DNA from: CAVTWS01 sp963732655
GTDB taxonomy: Bacteria; Actinomycetota; Acidimicrobiia; Acidimicrobiales; SHLQ01
NCBI GenBank assembly: GCA_963732655.1
Contig: CAVTAI010000001.1
Location: forward strand, 868,001 to 932,000
Length of the DNA stretch: 64,000 nt
Direction of reading: 5' to 3'
In this document: piece by piece, positions 26,575 to 34,592 of the stretch
Layout of the letters: each line of letters begins with the position of its first letter
Position numbering within the stretch: the first letter of the stretch is position 1
Program-made: the position numbers and the translations under genes
The notes under the pieces: generated by a model
Told to the model about the DNA's origin: nothing
The model's database searches: none
What the model saw: only the letters and a program-made list of their open reading frames with translations

Positions 26575-27357
26575 ATGTCTGCCGTTCTGTACTCCTCCGC
26601 CGACCGGATCGCCGTGATCACCCTCAATCGGCCCGAGGCCCGCAATGCGGTCAACGCCGATCTCGCCGCCGGCTTGGAGGAGGCGGTCGACCGCCTGGAG
26701 GCCGACCCCGACGTCTGGGTCGGCATCTTGGCGGCCAACACCGACGGCCAGCAGCGTCCGGTGTTCTGCGCCGGCGCCGATCTCAAGGTCCTCGAAGCCG
26801 GTGCGTTGGCGACGATCCACACCGAACGTGGGGGGTTCGGCGGTTTCACCTTCCGGGAGCGCACGAAGCCGATCGTGGCCGCGGTCGACGGCCTGGCCAC
26901 CGCCGGCGGCCTGGAGATCCTGCTCGCCGCTGACCTCGTGGTCGCCACCACGCGATCGTCGTTCGGCTTGGCCGAGGTGAAGCGGAACCTGGTGGCGGCC
27001 GCCGGTGGGCTCTTCCGGCTCCCGAGGGCCATCGGGCGCTCGGCCGCCATGGAGGCCATCCTCACCGGAGAGCCGATCAGCGCCGAGCGGGCCTACGAGC
27101 TCGGGCTCGTGTGCCGGCTCGTCGAACCGGGCGCCGCGTTCGACGAGGCGCGACGCCTCGCCGTCCAGATCGCCGCCGCCGCTCCGCTCGCCGTGCAGGC
27201 CAGCCGCCGGGTCGTGTTGGCCGCCGACGAGGCCGACGACGACACCCTGCGCCGACTCTCAGCCCATCTGCTCGACGAGATGCTGGCCACCGAGGACGGC
27301 GCCGAGGGCCTCCGGGCCTTCATCGAGAAACGCCCCGCAGTGTGGAAGGGGCGCTGA
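26575..27357 (+). CDS. Enoyl-CoA hydratase/isomerase family protein
   Basis: A 260-residue crotonase. The oxyanion-hole segments are PVFCAGADLKVLE and VDGLATAGGLEILLAADLV; the SFGLAEVKRNLVAAAGG region supplies the candidate catalytic Glu. ATG 26575 has AAAGG about 12 nt upstream; the open frame extends 570 bp further but only as antisense of the synthetase gene. It hydrates trans-2-enoyl-CoA in beta-oxidation; family members with other reactions cannot be excluded. It is divergent from the acyl-CoA synthetase at 24875-26427, fitting one acid-degradation module. Confidence 0.86.
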   Translation: MSAVLYSSADRIAVITLNRPEARNAVNADLAAGLEEAVDRLEADPDVWVGILAANTDGQQRPVFCAGADLKVLEAGALATIHTERGGFGGFTFRERTKPIVAAVDGLATAGGLEILLAADLVVATTRSSFGLAEVKRNLVAAAGGLFRLPRAIGRSAAMEAILTGEPISAERAYELGLVCRLVEPGAAFDEARRLAVQIAAAAPLAVQASRRVVLAADEADDDTLRRLSAHLLDEMLATEDGAEGLRAFIEKRPAVWKGR

Positions 27358-27558
27358 GCCCCGGCCTGGCGAAGCGTCAATCCGATCCATCCGCCAATGG
27401 TGCGCCATCCCCATCTGTCGGACAATCGAACACGAGGTGCGTATTCATCCAGTGCCGCAACTCGACCGCAGGCGAGGCAGGAGTCAGTCGCCCCAACCAA
27501 GCCACATCGTGGTAGCTGGACGACGTCGGGTTCGATGCGTCGCCCAGCTCGCCGTGGA
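27358..27558. other. Gap without a supported gene
   Basis: Between the convergent enoyl-CoA hydratase and SDR genes. On the minus strand an open stretch ending at 27377 reads like protein for ~60 residues (for example NPTSSSYHDVAWLG) but lacks a start outside the SDR gene. It may be a gene remnant or chance. No clear terminator was seen. Confidence 0.35.
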
Positions 27559-28374
27559 TCACGGAGCGGAGTAGCCGCCGTCGACGACGAGGGCGGAACC
27601 GGTGGTCCAGCGGGAGGCGTCGCTCGCCAGGTAGGAGTAGGCGCCGACCAGGTCGTCGGCCGAGCCGAGGCCGAGCGGGTGTTTGGCGGCCATGGCGTCG
27701 ATCGCCTCCTGCGGCAAACCGTCGTGGATGTTCGACAGGAACGTGCCCGGGCACACGCAGTTCACCCGGATCCCGTCACGGGCGTATTCGACGGCCGCCA
27801 CCTTGGCCACCTGGATCACCGCCGCCTTGGTGGCGCAGTACGGACCGGCATGGGACCACGCCGTCATGCCGGCGACCGACGCCGTGAGGATGATCGAGCC
27901 ACGCTTCTGCGGTCGCATCACCGACACCGCAGCCGTGATGCCGTTCACTGCGCCCATCACGTTGATCTGGAAGGCCCGCTGCCAATCGGCGGCGGTCAAG
28001 TTGTGGATCCGGCCGTTGGGCGACAAGACACCGGCGTTGCTGATCAGCACGTCGAGCCGGCCGTGGCGTTCGACCGCCCGGTCGACCACCGCCTGGACCT
28101 GGGCCAGGTCGCTCACATCGGCCAGCATCGTGTCGATCCCCGACCGATCCCGGAGGCCGGCCACGCTGGCATCGAGCGACACCTGGCTCACATCGCTGAG
28201 GACCAGCACCGTGTCGGCCTCGCCGGCGAACTGGCGCACGATGGCGGCGCCCAACGTGCCCCCGGCTCCGTTCACGACGATCACTCGTGGACCCCGCTCC
28301 GACACGCCCCGGTTCTCAGACAAGCCCAGGTTCTCAGACAAGCCCAGGTTCTCAGACAAGGAGGTACCCCCCAT
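27559..28374 (-). CDS. Short-chain dehydrogenase/reductase with repeated N-terminal LSENLG units
   Basis: A 271-residue SDR as annotated from ATG 28374. Cofactor loop NGAGGTLGAA, LISNAGVLS, ILTASVAGMTAW, catalytic YCATK, and CVCPGTFLSNIH. The domain itself begins at about residue 29 (RVIVVNGAGG). Before it, LSENLG is repeated about three times from an 18-bp tandem duplication, which is unusual for this family. GTG 28305 (residue 24) is a plausible alternative start that would leave the repeats untranslated. It overlaps the upstream SDR by 23 bp and is the last gene of an ACAD-SDR-SDR operon. Confidence 0.82.
   Translation of the reverse strand: MGGTSLSENLGLSENLGLSENRGVSERGPRVIVVNGAGGTLGAAIVRQFAGEADTVLVLSDVSQVSLDASVAGLRDRSGIDTMLADVSDLAQVQAVVDRAVERHGRLDVLISNAGVLSPNGRIHNLTAADWQRAFQINVMGAVNGITAAVSVMRPQKRGSIILTASVAGMTAWSHAGPYCATKAAVIQVAKVAAVEYARDGIRVNCVCPGTFLSNIHDGLPQEAIDAMAAKHPLGLGSADDLVGAYSYLASDASRWTTGSALVVDGGYSAP
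28311..28364. repeat. 18-bp tandem repeat at SDR start
   Basis: Unit ggttctcagacaagccca at 28311-28328 and 28329-28346, with a partial third copy to 28360. It lies at the junction of two overlapping SDR genes and, if translated, gives LSENLG repeats. Confidence 0.88.
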
Positions 28375-29143
28375 CGACGCTCAGGACCGCTCCGGTGACG
28401 AACGCTGACGCCTCCGAGGCCAGGAAGAGGTACGCCCCGACCAGGTCACGGGGGTCACCCCACCGCTGCTGAGCCGTGTGTGAGACGACGGACTCGGCCA
28501 GGCGCGGCGAGCTCATCCACTCCGACGCCAGCGGCGAGTCGAACCAACCCGGCGCCACCACGTTGACGGTGATGCCGGCGGACGCCAGGTCGAGGGCGAG
28601 CGCCTTGGCCATCCCGACCAACCCGGCTTTCGACGCGCTGTAGGCCGACAGCCCCTTCCGGGGCCGCTCCCCCAGCACTGAGCCGGTAAAGATGAGCCGC
28701 CCTCCCGGTGCCATCACGCGGGCGGCGGCGCGGGCGCCGAGGAACGGGCCGGTGAGGTTCACCTCGAGAACCCGACGCCACAGGTCGGGGTCGGTCTCGG
28801 CCGGTCCGGCCACGATCGGCGACACCCCGGCGTTGCCGATCCACACGTCGACGCCGCCCCACTCGGCGACCGTGACATCGGCGATGTGATCGTTGAAGTC
28901 GACGTCGCTGACATCGCCGCTGAACTGCAGGCTCGGCCCGGGCAAGGCGTCCGCCACCGCCTCGAGGTCACGCTCGGTACGAGCGCCCAGGGCGACCTTG
29001 GCGCCGGCCCGGGAGAAGGCGTGCGCCAGCACCTCCCCCAGCCCGCGGCTGGCCCCGGTGATCACGACCCGTTTGTCCCGCACGTCGCCCGGCGAGGGGA
29101 ACGTGGCCGGGATGTCGATCTGGGGACGCTCCGGGATTGCCAT
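28352..29143 (-). CDS. Short-chain dehydrogenase/reductase
   Basis: A 263-residue SDR. VVITGASRGLGE cofactor loop, ALGARTERDL after the second strand (NADP-leaning), WIGNAGVSP, IFTGSVLGERPRKG, catalytic YSASK, APGWFDSPL and the C-terminal AFVTGAVLSVDGGYLLV. The 24-residue N-terminal extension is in keeping with family variation. Its ATG at 29143 lies 3 bp after the ACAD stop, indicating co-transcription. The role is probably oxidation of a hydroxyacyl intermediate next to the ACAD step; this is inferred. Confidence 0.85.
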   Translation of the reverse strand: MAIPERPQIDIPATFPSPGDVRDKRVVITGASRGLGEVLAHAFSRAGAKVALGARTERDLEAVADALPGPSLQFSGDVSDVDFNDHIADVTVAEWGGVDVWIGNAGVSPIVAGPAETDPDLWRRVLEVNLTGPFLGARAAARVMAPGGRLIFTGSVLGERPRKGLSAYSASKAGLVGMAKALALDLASAGITVNVVAPGWFDSPLASEWMSSPRLAESVVSHTAQQRWGDPRDLVGAYLFLASEASAFVTGAVLSVDGGYLLV

Positions 29144-29146
29144 CGC

Positions 29147-30328
29147 TCAGCAGCCGAGCGCCCGGGCGATGACCACGTGCTGGATCTCGTTCGTGCCTTC
29201 GCCGATCTCGAGCACCTTGGCGTCGCAGTAGAAGCGGGCGACGGGAGTGTCGAGCATGTAGCCGAGCCCGCCGTGGATCTGCACCGCCTCCGAGGCGGCC
29301 GACATGGCGAGGCGGCTGGCCTTGAGCTTGGCCATCGACGCCTCCTTCAGGAACGGCTGACCGGCGTCACGCAGGTACGCGGCACGGTAGGTCAGCCAGC
29401 GGGCCGCTTCCAGCTCGGTGGCGATGTCGGCCAGCTTGAACTGGATGGCCTGGAACTTCGAGATGGGCTGACCGAACTGCTGACGTTGGCGGGCGTAGTC
29501 GAGCGCCAGGTCGAGCACGGCCTGGGTCAGGCTCAACGACAGCGCGGCGATCGAGATGCGGCCGACCTCCAGCGTGCTCAGGAACTGCCCGAGGCCGAGA
29601 TCGGGATCGCCGATGAGGTGGTCGTCGTCGACCCACACGTCGTCGAAGTAGAGCTCTCGCGTGTCGAGCCCACGCCACCCGATGCCACGCATCTTTGGTC
29701 CCATGGTGAAACCGGGGGTGTCCTTCTCCACCACGAGCGTGGCGTACCGGGGCCCCAGATCGTCGGCCTCGGCTCCGCCGCCGGCGGTGCCAGCGGTGCT
29801 GCTGTCGGTGCGGGCGAGCAGGGTGACGCCGAAGGACATGTCCGTCCCGGCGTTGGAGATGAACGTCTTGCGGCCGTTGATCAACCAGCCACCATCGTGG
29901 CGAACGGCCCGGGAGCGGATACCGCGGGCGTCGGACCCGGCATCGGGTTCGGTGAGGCCGAAGGCACCGAGCACCCGCCCTTCGGCGAGGGGACGCAGCC
30001 ACCGATCCCGCTGGGCGTCGTTCCCGAACAACAGCAACGGCAGCGACCCGATCGTGACGTGCGCCTGCCAGGCGGCGGCGACGGACTGGTCGGCCAGGCC
30101 GATCTGCTCCATGGCGGCCACGAAACCGACCGTCGACATGCCGATGCCGCCCCACTCCTCGGGCACGAGCATGCCCAGCAGGCCGAGCTGGCCCATCTCC
30201 CGCAGCAGATCCGTGGGGCAGACGGCCGCATCCCACGCGGCCGGCGCTCGAACGGCGATCTCACGCTGGGCGAACTCGCGGCACAGCCCGACGAGATCCT
30301 GTTCGGCATCGGTCAGCGCGAGGTCCAT
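29147..30328 (-). CDS. Acyl-CoA dehydrogenase
   Basis: 393 residues, canonical length. MDLALTDAEQDLVGL opening; LVPEEWGGIGMS; GAFGLTEPDAGSDARGI (FAD/substrate loop); INGRKTFISNAG; QQFGQPISKFQAIQFKLADI; AVQIHGGLGYMLDTPVARF; and the C-terminal KVLEIGEGTNEIQHVVIARAL with the catalytic Glu of the EGTNEI motif. This is a complete short-chain/branched-chain type ACAD, unlike the split pair at 16-19 kb. TACCAT lies 8 nt before ATG 30328, close to the leaderless spacing. It heads the operon with two SDRs and is divergent from the esterase at 30395. Confidence 0.9.
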   Translation of the reverse strand: MDLALTDAEQDLVGLCREFAQREIAVRAPAAWDAAVCPTDLLREMGQLGLLGMLVPEEWGGIGMSTVGFVAAMEQIGLADQSVAAAWQAHVTIGSLPLLLFGNDAQRDRWLRPLAEGRVLGAFGLTEPDAGSDARGIRSRAVRHDGGWLINGRKTFISNAGTDMSFGVTLLARTDSSTAGTAGGGAEADDLGPRYATLVVEKDTPGFTMGPKMRGIGWRGLDTRELYFDDVWVDDDHLIGDPDLGLGQFLSTLEVGRISIAALSLSLTQAVLDLALDYARQRQQFGQPISKFQAIQFKLADIATELEAARWLTYRAAYLRDAGQPFLKEASMAKLKASRLAMSAASEAVQIHGGLGYMLDTPVARFYCDAKVLEIGEGTNEIQHVVIARALGC

Positions 30329-30394
30329 GGGCGACGATGGTATTGGTCGGCAGGGCTAGCGTTGCGGCCGACCGACCACTCCGAGGCGAGAACC

Positions 30395-31341
30395 GTGCCC
30401 AGTCCCGAACACGAAGCCCTGGTTGCCGCACTCATCGCCGCCGGGCAGCGGACCCCCTCAGTGGCGCCGACCCCGGAGGCGATGGCGGCGAGTCGAGATG
30501 CCGAAAGGGCTGCGCCGTCGCCGGACATGACCGATCTGACCGTGCAGGACCGTCTCATCGGCGACGTGCCGTGCGTCCTGGTCGAGCCGCTTCCCGGCGA
30601 GCCGGCAGCACAGGTCGAGCCGCTTCCCGGCGAGCCGGAGACGCTCATCTACCTGCACGGCGGCGGGTACATCTGGATGACGGCGCGCACCCACCTCGCC
30701 GTCGCCGCGGCGCTCGTGCGGGCGAGTGGCTGCCGGTGTGTCAGCGTCGACTACCGGCGGGCTCCCGAGCAGCCTTCCCGGCGCCGGTCGAGGATCTCGT
30801 CGCCGTGTACCGGGCCCTGGTCGCCGACGGCGTCTCGCCCGAGCGAATCGCCTTCGCCGGCGACTCGGCCGGGGGCGGCCTGGTCCTGTGCGGGCTGATC
30901 GCGCTGCGTGACGGCGGAGACCGCCTCCCCGCGGCCGCCGTGTGCATCTCGCCCTGGACCGACCTGGCGGTGACGGGCGTATCGGCCGACACTGTCGACG
31001 ATCCCATCGTCGACGGCTCCGGCCTACGGATGATGGCCTCGCTGTACCTGGACGGCGCCGACCCGACGGCACCGTGGGCCTCGCCGCTCTACGCCGACCT
31101 GCGTGGCCTCCCACCGTTGCTCGTGCAAGTCGGCACCCGTGAGGCGCTGCTCGACGACGCCCGGCGCATCGTCGAGCGGGCTCGGGCCGCGGGGGTCGAC
31201 GTGACGATGCACGAGTTCGAGGACGTGATCCACATGTGGGTGGTGATGGGACCGGACCTCCCTGAATCCGTCGAGGCGTTCACCGAAGCCGGGGCCTACA
31301 TCCGTGACCGGCTCAACCGGGCCGGTCATCCGACCCGCTGA
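30395..31341 (+). CDS. Alpha/beta-hydrolase (hormone-sensitive-lipase family), one frameshift
   Basis: About 316 residues when joined. The first frame (GTG 30395) contains the HSL-family oxyanion motif IYLHGGGYIW and SVDYRRAPEQP. At about 30775-30780 one base is missing (cagccttcccgg; a G after cagcc restores PEQPFPAPVEDL). The second frame continues with nucleophile motif AFAGDSAGGGLVL, DPIVDG, the acid region, and the catalytic His in FEDVIHMWVV. The N-terminus carries a duplicated VEPLPGEP from a 33-bp period repeat. Such enzymes hydrolyse medium-chain esters. GTG 30395 is preceded by gaggcgag. Confidence 0.78.
30581..30638. repeat. Direct repeat with 33-bp period in esterase gene
   Basis: A 25-bp identical sequence (gtcgagccgcttcccggcga plus five bases) at 30581-30605 and 30614-30638. 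The period of 33 bp equals 11 codons, giving VEPLPGEP twice. Confidence 0.88.
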
Positions 31342-31342
31342 T

Positions 31343-32933
31343 CTACCCGGCGGGGAACGGCTCACGCACCCAGTCGTCGAGCAGCCGCTTGGCCAACTTG
31401 CCGGTGGGGATCCGTGGCACCGCCTCGACGAAGGCGACGGTGGAGGGGCACTTGTAGTGCGCCAACTTCTGGCGGCACAAGTCGATCAGCTCTTGGGCGA
31501 TGAGCTCGGCGGCCGCCGCCGCCTCATGCCCAACTTCGGCCTCTCCTCCGGCCAGCTGCACGACGGCCCGCACGGCCTCGCCCATCTCGGGATCGGGCAC
31601 ACCGACGACCGCGACATCGCCGACGGCCGGATGGAGCACCAACACGTCCTCGACCTCGCGGGTAGATGTTGACGCCCCCCGCGATGATCATGTTGGACAC
31701 CCGGTCGGTGAGGTACAAGAAACCCTCCTCGTCGAGCCAGCCGACATCGCCGAGCGAGCTCCAGCCCCGGTCGTTGAACGCCGAGGCCGTCTTGGCCGGG
31801 TCCTGGTGGTACTCGAAGCGATTCGGGGACTCGAACCACACCTGACCCTCGCCTCGGGTCGGGAGCTCGTTGCCGTCCTCGTCGACGATGTGGGCGACAC
31901 CGAGCAGCGACCGGCCGACCGAACCCGGGTGCGCCAACCAGTCCTCGGAGCCGATGTAGCAGAACCCGGCGCCTTCGCTGCCGGAGTAGTATTCCTCCAC
32001 GATCGGCCCCCACCAGTCGATGCAGGCCCGCTTGACATCCGGAGGGCACGGCGCCGCGGCGTGGATCACCTTGCGGAGGCTCGACAGGTCGAAGCGGGCT
32101 CGGTCTGCCTCGGGCAGCTTGAGGAGGCGCACCATGTGGGTCGGCACGAACTGGACGTGGGTGACTCGATGCTCCTCGATGAGGGCCAGCGCGTGGAGCG
32201 GGTCGAACCGCTCCATGATGACGGCCGTGCCGCCGAGGCGGTGCACGCCGGTGGTCCAGCCCGCCGGGGCGGCGTGGTACAGCGGCGCCGGGGTGAGGTA
32301 CACGGAGTCCTCGCCGATGCCGAACAGCCCGCCCATCAGTCCGGTGAAGTTGTTCCCCTCGCCGAGCGGCTCGCCGACCGTCGGGGGCTTGATGCCCTTC
32401 GGGCGACCCGTCGTACCCGACGAGTAGAACATGAACTGGCCCTCGCACTCGTCGGCGATGGGGGTCTCGGGACAGTCGGCCAGTGCGGTCTCGTACGTTG
32501 CCGTACCGGCGCGGGTCACCTCGGAATCGACGGGACCGGGAACGACTCCGCCGACGGCGAGGCGCCGGTCGGGAGCCACGGCGATGGTCTCACCTCCGAG
32601 CGCCGCCAGGAGGGGTGCGGACCCGATCAGCATCGTGGCGCCGCAGTCGTTGACGACGTACTCGACCTCCGCCGGGTTGAGGTGCCAGTTGATCGGGGTG
32701 ACGTAGACCCCGGCCCGCAACGCCCCCCACATGACCTCGAGGAACTCGGCCCGGTTCTCGAGCAGCAGCGCGAAATGAGCGCCCACCCCGAGTCCGGAGC
32801 GTCGCAGCAGATGAGCCACCTGGTTCGACCGGGCATCGAGCTCGGCGTAGGTGACCACTCGTCCGGAGTCGCCCATCACGACGGCGGGACGATCGGGATG
32901 GGCCTTCGCGAACGCGGAAGGGTGCTGCATCAT
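31343..32933 (-). CDS. Acyl-CoA synthetase, one frameshift near the C-terminus
   Basis: An ANL ligase of about 530 residues. The main frame from 32933 has YSSGTTGRPKG, FVPTHMVRLL, YYSGSEGAGFCYIG, GWSSLGDVGWLDEEG and AGGVNIYP. Directly after NIYP (about 31660) the frame shifts. The remaining 100 residues (VEDVLVLHPAV, HYKCPSTVAFVEAVPR, catalytic Lys in IPTGKLAKRLL) are in the next frame. The family motif NIYPxEVE spans the break, so a two-base loss or equivalent error explains it. GAAGGAGAGG lies before the start. It is third in an operon after the P450 and ferredoxin and probably activates the acid formed by the oxidation. Confidence 0.82.
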
Positions 32934-32950
32934 CGGGGGCCTCTCCTTCG

Positions 32951-33003
32951 ACGATGAGTCTGGTCATTCGACGATGAGTCTGGTCATTCGACGATGAGTA
33001 TGG
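32951..33003. repeat. 20-bp tandem repeat duplicating the ferredoxin gene end
   Basis: Unit acgatgagtctggtcattcg at 32951-32970 and 32971-32990, with a third partial copy that forms the last codons of the ferredoxin. In coding-strand view, CTCATCGTCGAATGA (LIVE-stop) is followed by a second copy of the same tail and a partial third, up to the next gene's ribosome-binding site. Confidence 0.9.
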
Positions 33004-33178
33004 CCCGCTCCGGGCACCCGTCAGCCGCTCGGCGGGCCAGGGCGGCCTGAGCGCCGGTGGGCTCCTCGACCACGACATAGGCGTGGCCATCTTCGTCTCG
33101 TAGGTGGAAGATGTCCGGCGCGGTCATGGCGCACAACGTGTGGCCCTGGCAGATCGTCTCGTCGACGCTGACCTTCAT
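32984..33178 (-). CDS. [3Fe-4S] ferredoxin of P450-associated type
   Basis: A 64-residue small ferredoxin. Cluster ligands follow the P450-partner pattern C10-x2-H13-x2-C16 and C55-P56, with His in place of the second Cys, which gives a [3Fe-4S] cluster. ATG 33178 follows AAGGCGG. It lies 13 bp after the P450 stop and before the acyl-CoA synthetase, so it is almost certainly the electron donor of that P450; a separate reductase is needed and not encoded here. The last five codons are part of a 20-bp tandem duplication. Confidence 0.92.
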   Translation of the reverse strand: MKVSVDETICQGHTLCAMTAPDIFHLRDEDGHAYVVVEEPTGAQAALARRAADGCPERAILIVE

Positions 33179-33191
33179 GTCAGTACCGCCT

Positions 33192-34541
33192 TCATGCCGG
33201 CACGTCCCGCCCGTCGGGGCGTGCGACGATGATGGGCTCGGCGTCGAGCCGGGCCTGCCAGACGTCGATGACGTCGGCGACGGACGGGCCGAGCCGAGCC
33301 CCCGGCGTGAAGGTGGCGGGCACGTGCTGGTAGCCGTTGATGGTGCCGATGCTCTCGTACTGGACGATGCCGTCGCGCTCGACGCGGAAGTCGGGCATCC
33401 GTTCGAGCACCCGGGTGAGCATGACCTTGAAACCCTGGCGGGCCAGGTTCGAGCCGATGCAGCGGTGCACGCCCAGACCGAACGCGGCGTGGCGGTTGGG
33501 CCACCGGTCGAGCACGATCTCGTCGGGGTTCTCGAACACAGCGGGATCGTGGTTGCTCAACGCGTACGACATGAACACCCGGTCGAGGGCTTTGAATTCG
33601 TAGCCACCGATCGTGCAGTCCTGGGTGATCGTGCGCCCGCCGCCCTGGGCCGGGGTGAACCAGCGGAGGAACTCCTCGGTGGCGGTGTCGATCAGGCCGT
33701 CCTCGGTGAGCAGGCGGGGCCGCTCCGCCGGGTGGAGGTCGAGCCAGTCGAGCGCACCGGCCAGGAGCGACGTGGTGGTGTCGAACCCGCCGCCCATGAG
33801 CAGGCTGACCGTGCTGATGATGCCCTGGTCGGGCAAGGACCGCCCGTCGAAGTCGGCGTCGACGAGGGCCTGGATCATGCCCGGCTTGCGGGTCTGGCGG
33901 ATCTCGGCCACGCACTCGGTCATGCGGGCCACCATGGCCATCGTCTGTTCCATGACCCGCGGGAAATCGGGGCTCGTGGGCGGCGTGTACACCTGGGCGT
34001 GGATCGGGTCGCAGTAGACGACCCAGTCGGTGAGGGGCAGCCCCAGCATGCCCATGGTGAGCACGGCGGGGACGACGTTGGCGAGATCGTCGACGAAGTC
34101 GATGCGGCCGGTCTCGATGACGTCGTCGATGCACGCGGTCGTGAGGTCCTCCACCATCGGCCCCCACGGCTTGACCGCGGCGGGCGACAGATGCGGGTTG
34201 AGCACCTTGCGGTAGTCGAGCAGGTCGGGTGGGTCCATCTCGAGGAAGCCACCGTACGCGCCGCTTCCCCGGGACGGGATGGTGATGCCGTCGAACCCGG
34301 GACGGCTGCCGTCGACATCGTGGTGGTTCGAGACCAGCTCCCAGTGTTTGGCCATCTCGGTGAGCTGGTCGTGGCCGGTCACTACCCAGAAGCCCCCGTG
34401 GTTCGGGCTCCACGCCACGGGGCACACGTCGCGAACCGCGTCGGCGATCTCCGGGAACGCGGCGCGGTACTGCGGTGTGTGTTGATCGAAGTCGACGGTG
34501 CGGTCCGACCGGTCCCGGCCCTCACGATCAGCGATCGACAT
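33192..34541 (-). CDS. Cytochrome P450
   Basis: A 449-residue soluble class I bacterial P450. I-helix motif GGGFDTTTS (250-258), ExxR as EFLR (290-293), and heme-binding loop FGLGVHRCIG (354-363) with thiolate ligand Cys361. The usual acidic residue before the I-helix Thr is Asp254. It opens MSIADREGRDRSD and needs no membrane anchor. ATG 34541 has AGGGGGT upstream and a possible -10 (TAACGT) ~25 nt further up. The operon with its ferredoxin and an acyl-CoA synthetase, in a region of SDR and ACAD genes, suggests hydroxylation of a hydrophobic terpenoid, steroid or fatty acid. Subfamily not assigned. Confidence 0.93.
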   Translation of the reverse strand: MSIADREGRDRSDRTVDFDQHTPQYRAAFPEIADAVRDVCPVAWSPNHGGFWVVTGHDQLTEMAKHWELVSNHHDVDGSRPGFDGITIPSRGSGAYGGFLEMDPPDLLDYRKVLNPHLSPAAVKPWGPMVEDLTTACIDDVIETGRIDFVDDLANVVPAVLTMGMLGLPLTDWVVYCDPIHAQVYTPPTSPDFPRVMEQTMAMVARMTECVAEIRQTRKPGMIQALVDADFDGRSLPDQGIISTVSLLMGGGFDTTTSLLAGALDWLDLHPAERPRLLTEDGLIDTATEEFLRWFTPAQGGGRTITQDCTIGGYEFKALDRVFMSYALSNHDPAVFENPDEIVLDRWPNRHAAFGLGVHRCIGSNLARQGFKVMLTRVLERMPDFRVERDGIVQYESIGTINGYQHVPATFTPGARLGPSVADVIDVWQARLDAEPIIVARPDGRDVPA

Positions 34542-34579
34542 GGCGTGACCCCCTGATTCGGGGCTGACGTTACCAGGGC

Positions 34580-34592
34580 TACAGTGCCGCGT
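34580..34592 (+). promoter_or_regulatory. Leaderless-type -10 for acyl-CoA ligase
   Basis: TACAGT (34580-34585), a 7-nt spacer, then ATG 34593. This supports ATG 34593 over the in-frame GTG 34584, which would lie inside the promoter. Confidence 0.6.

Noticed and set aside
27377..27560. Short minus-strand gene after the SDR
   Set aside because: Protein-like composition for about 60 residues but no start outside the SDR gene and no recognisable family.
28886..30394. Upstream part of a 670-codon plus-strand frame leading into the esterase
   Set aside because: It is antisense to the SDR and ACAD genes; only the part from GTG 30395 has hydrolase motifs.
33192..34541. Assignment of the P450 to a named steroid or terpene subfamily
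   Set aside because: Motifs establish a P450 but the subfamily needs an alignment I cannot run.
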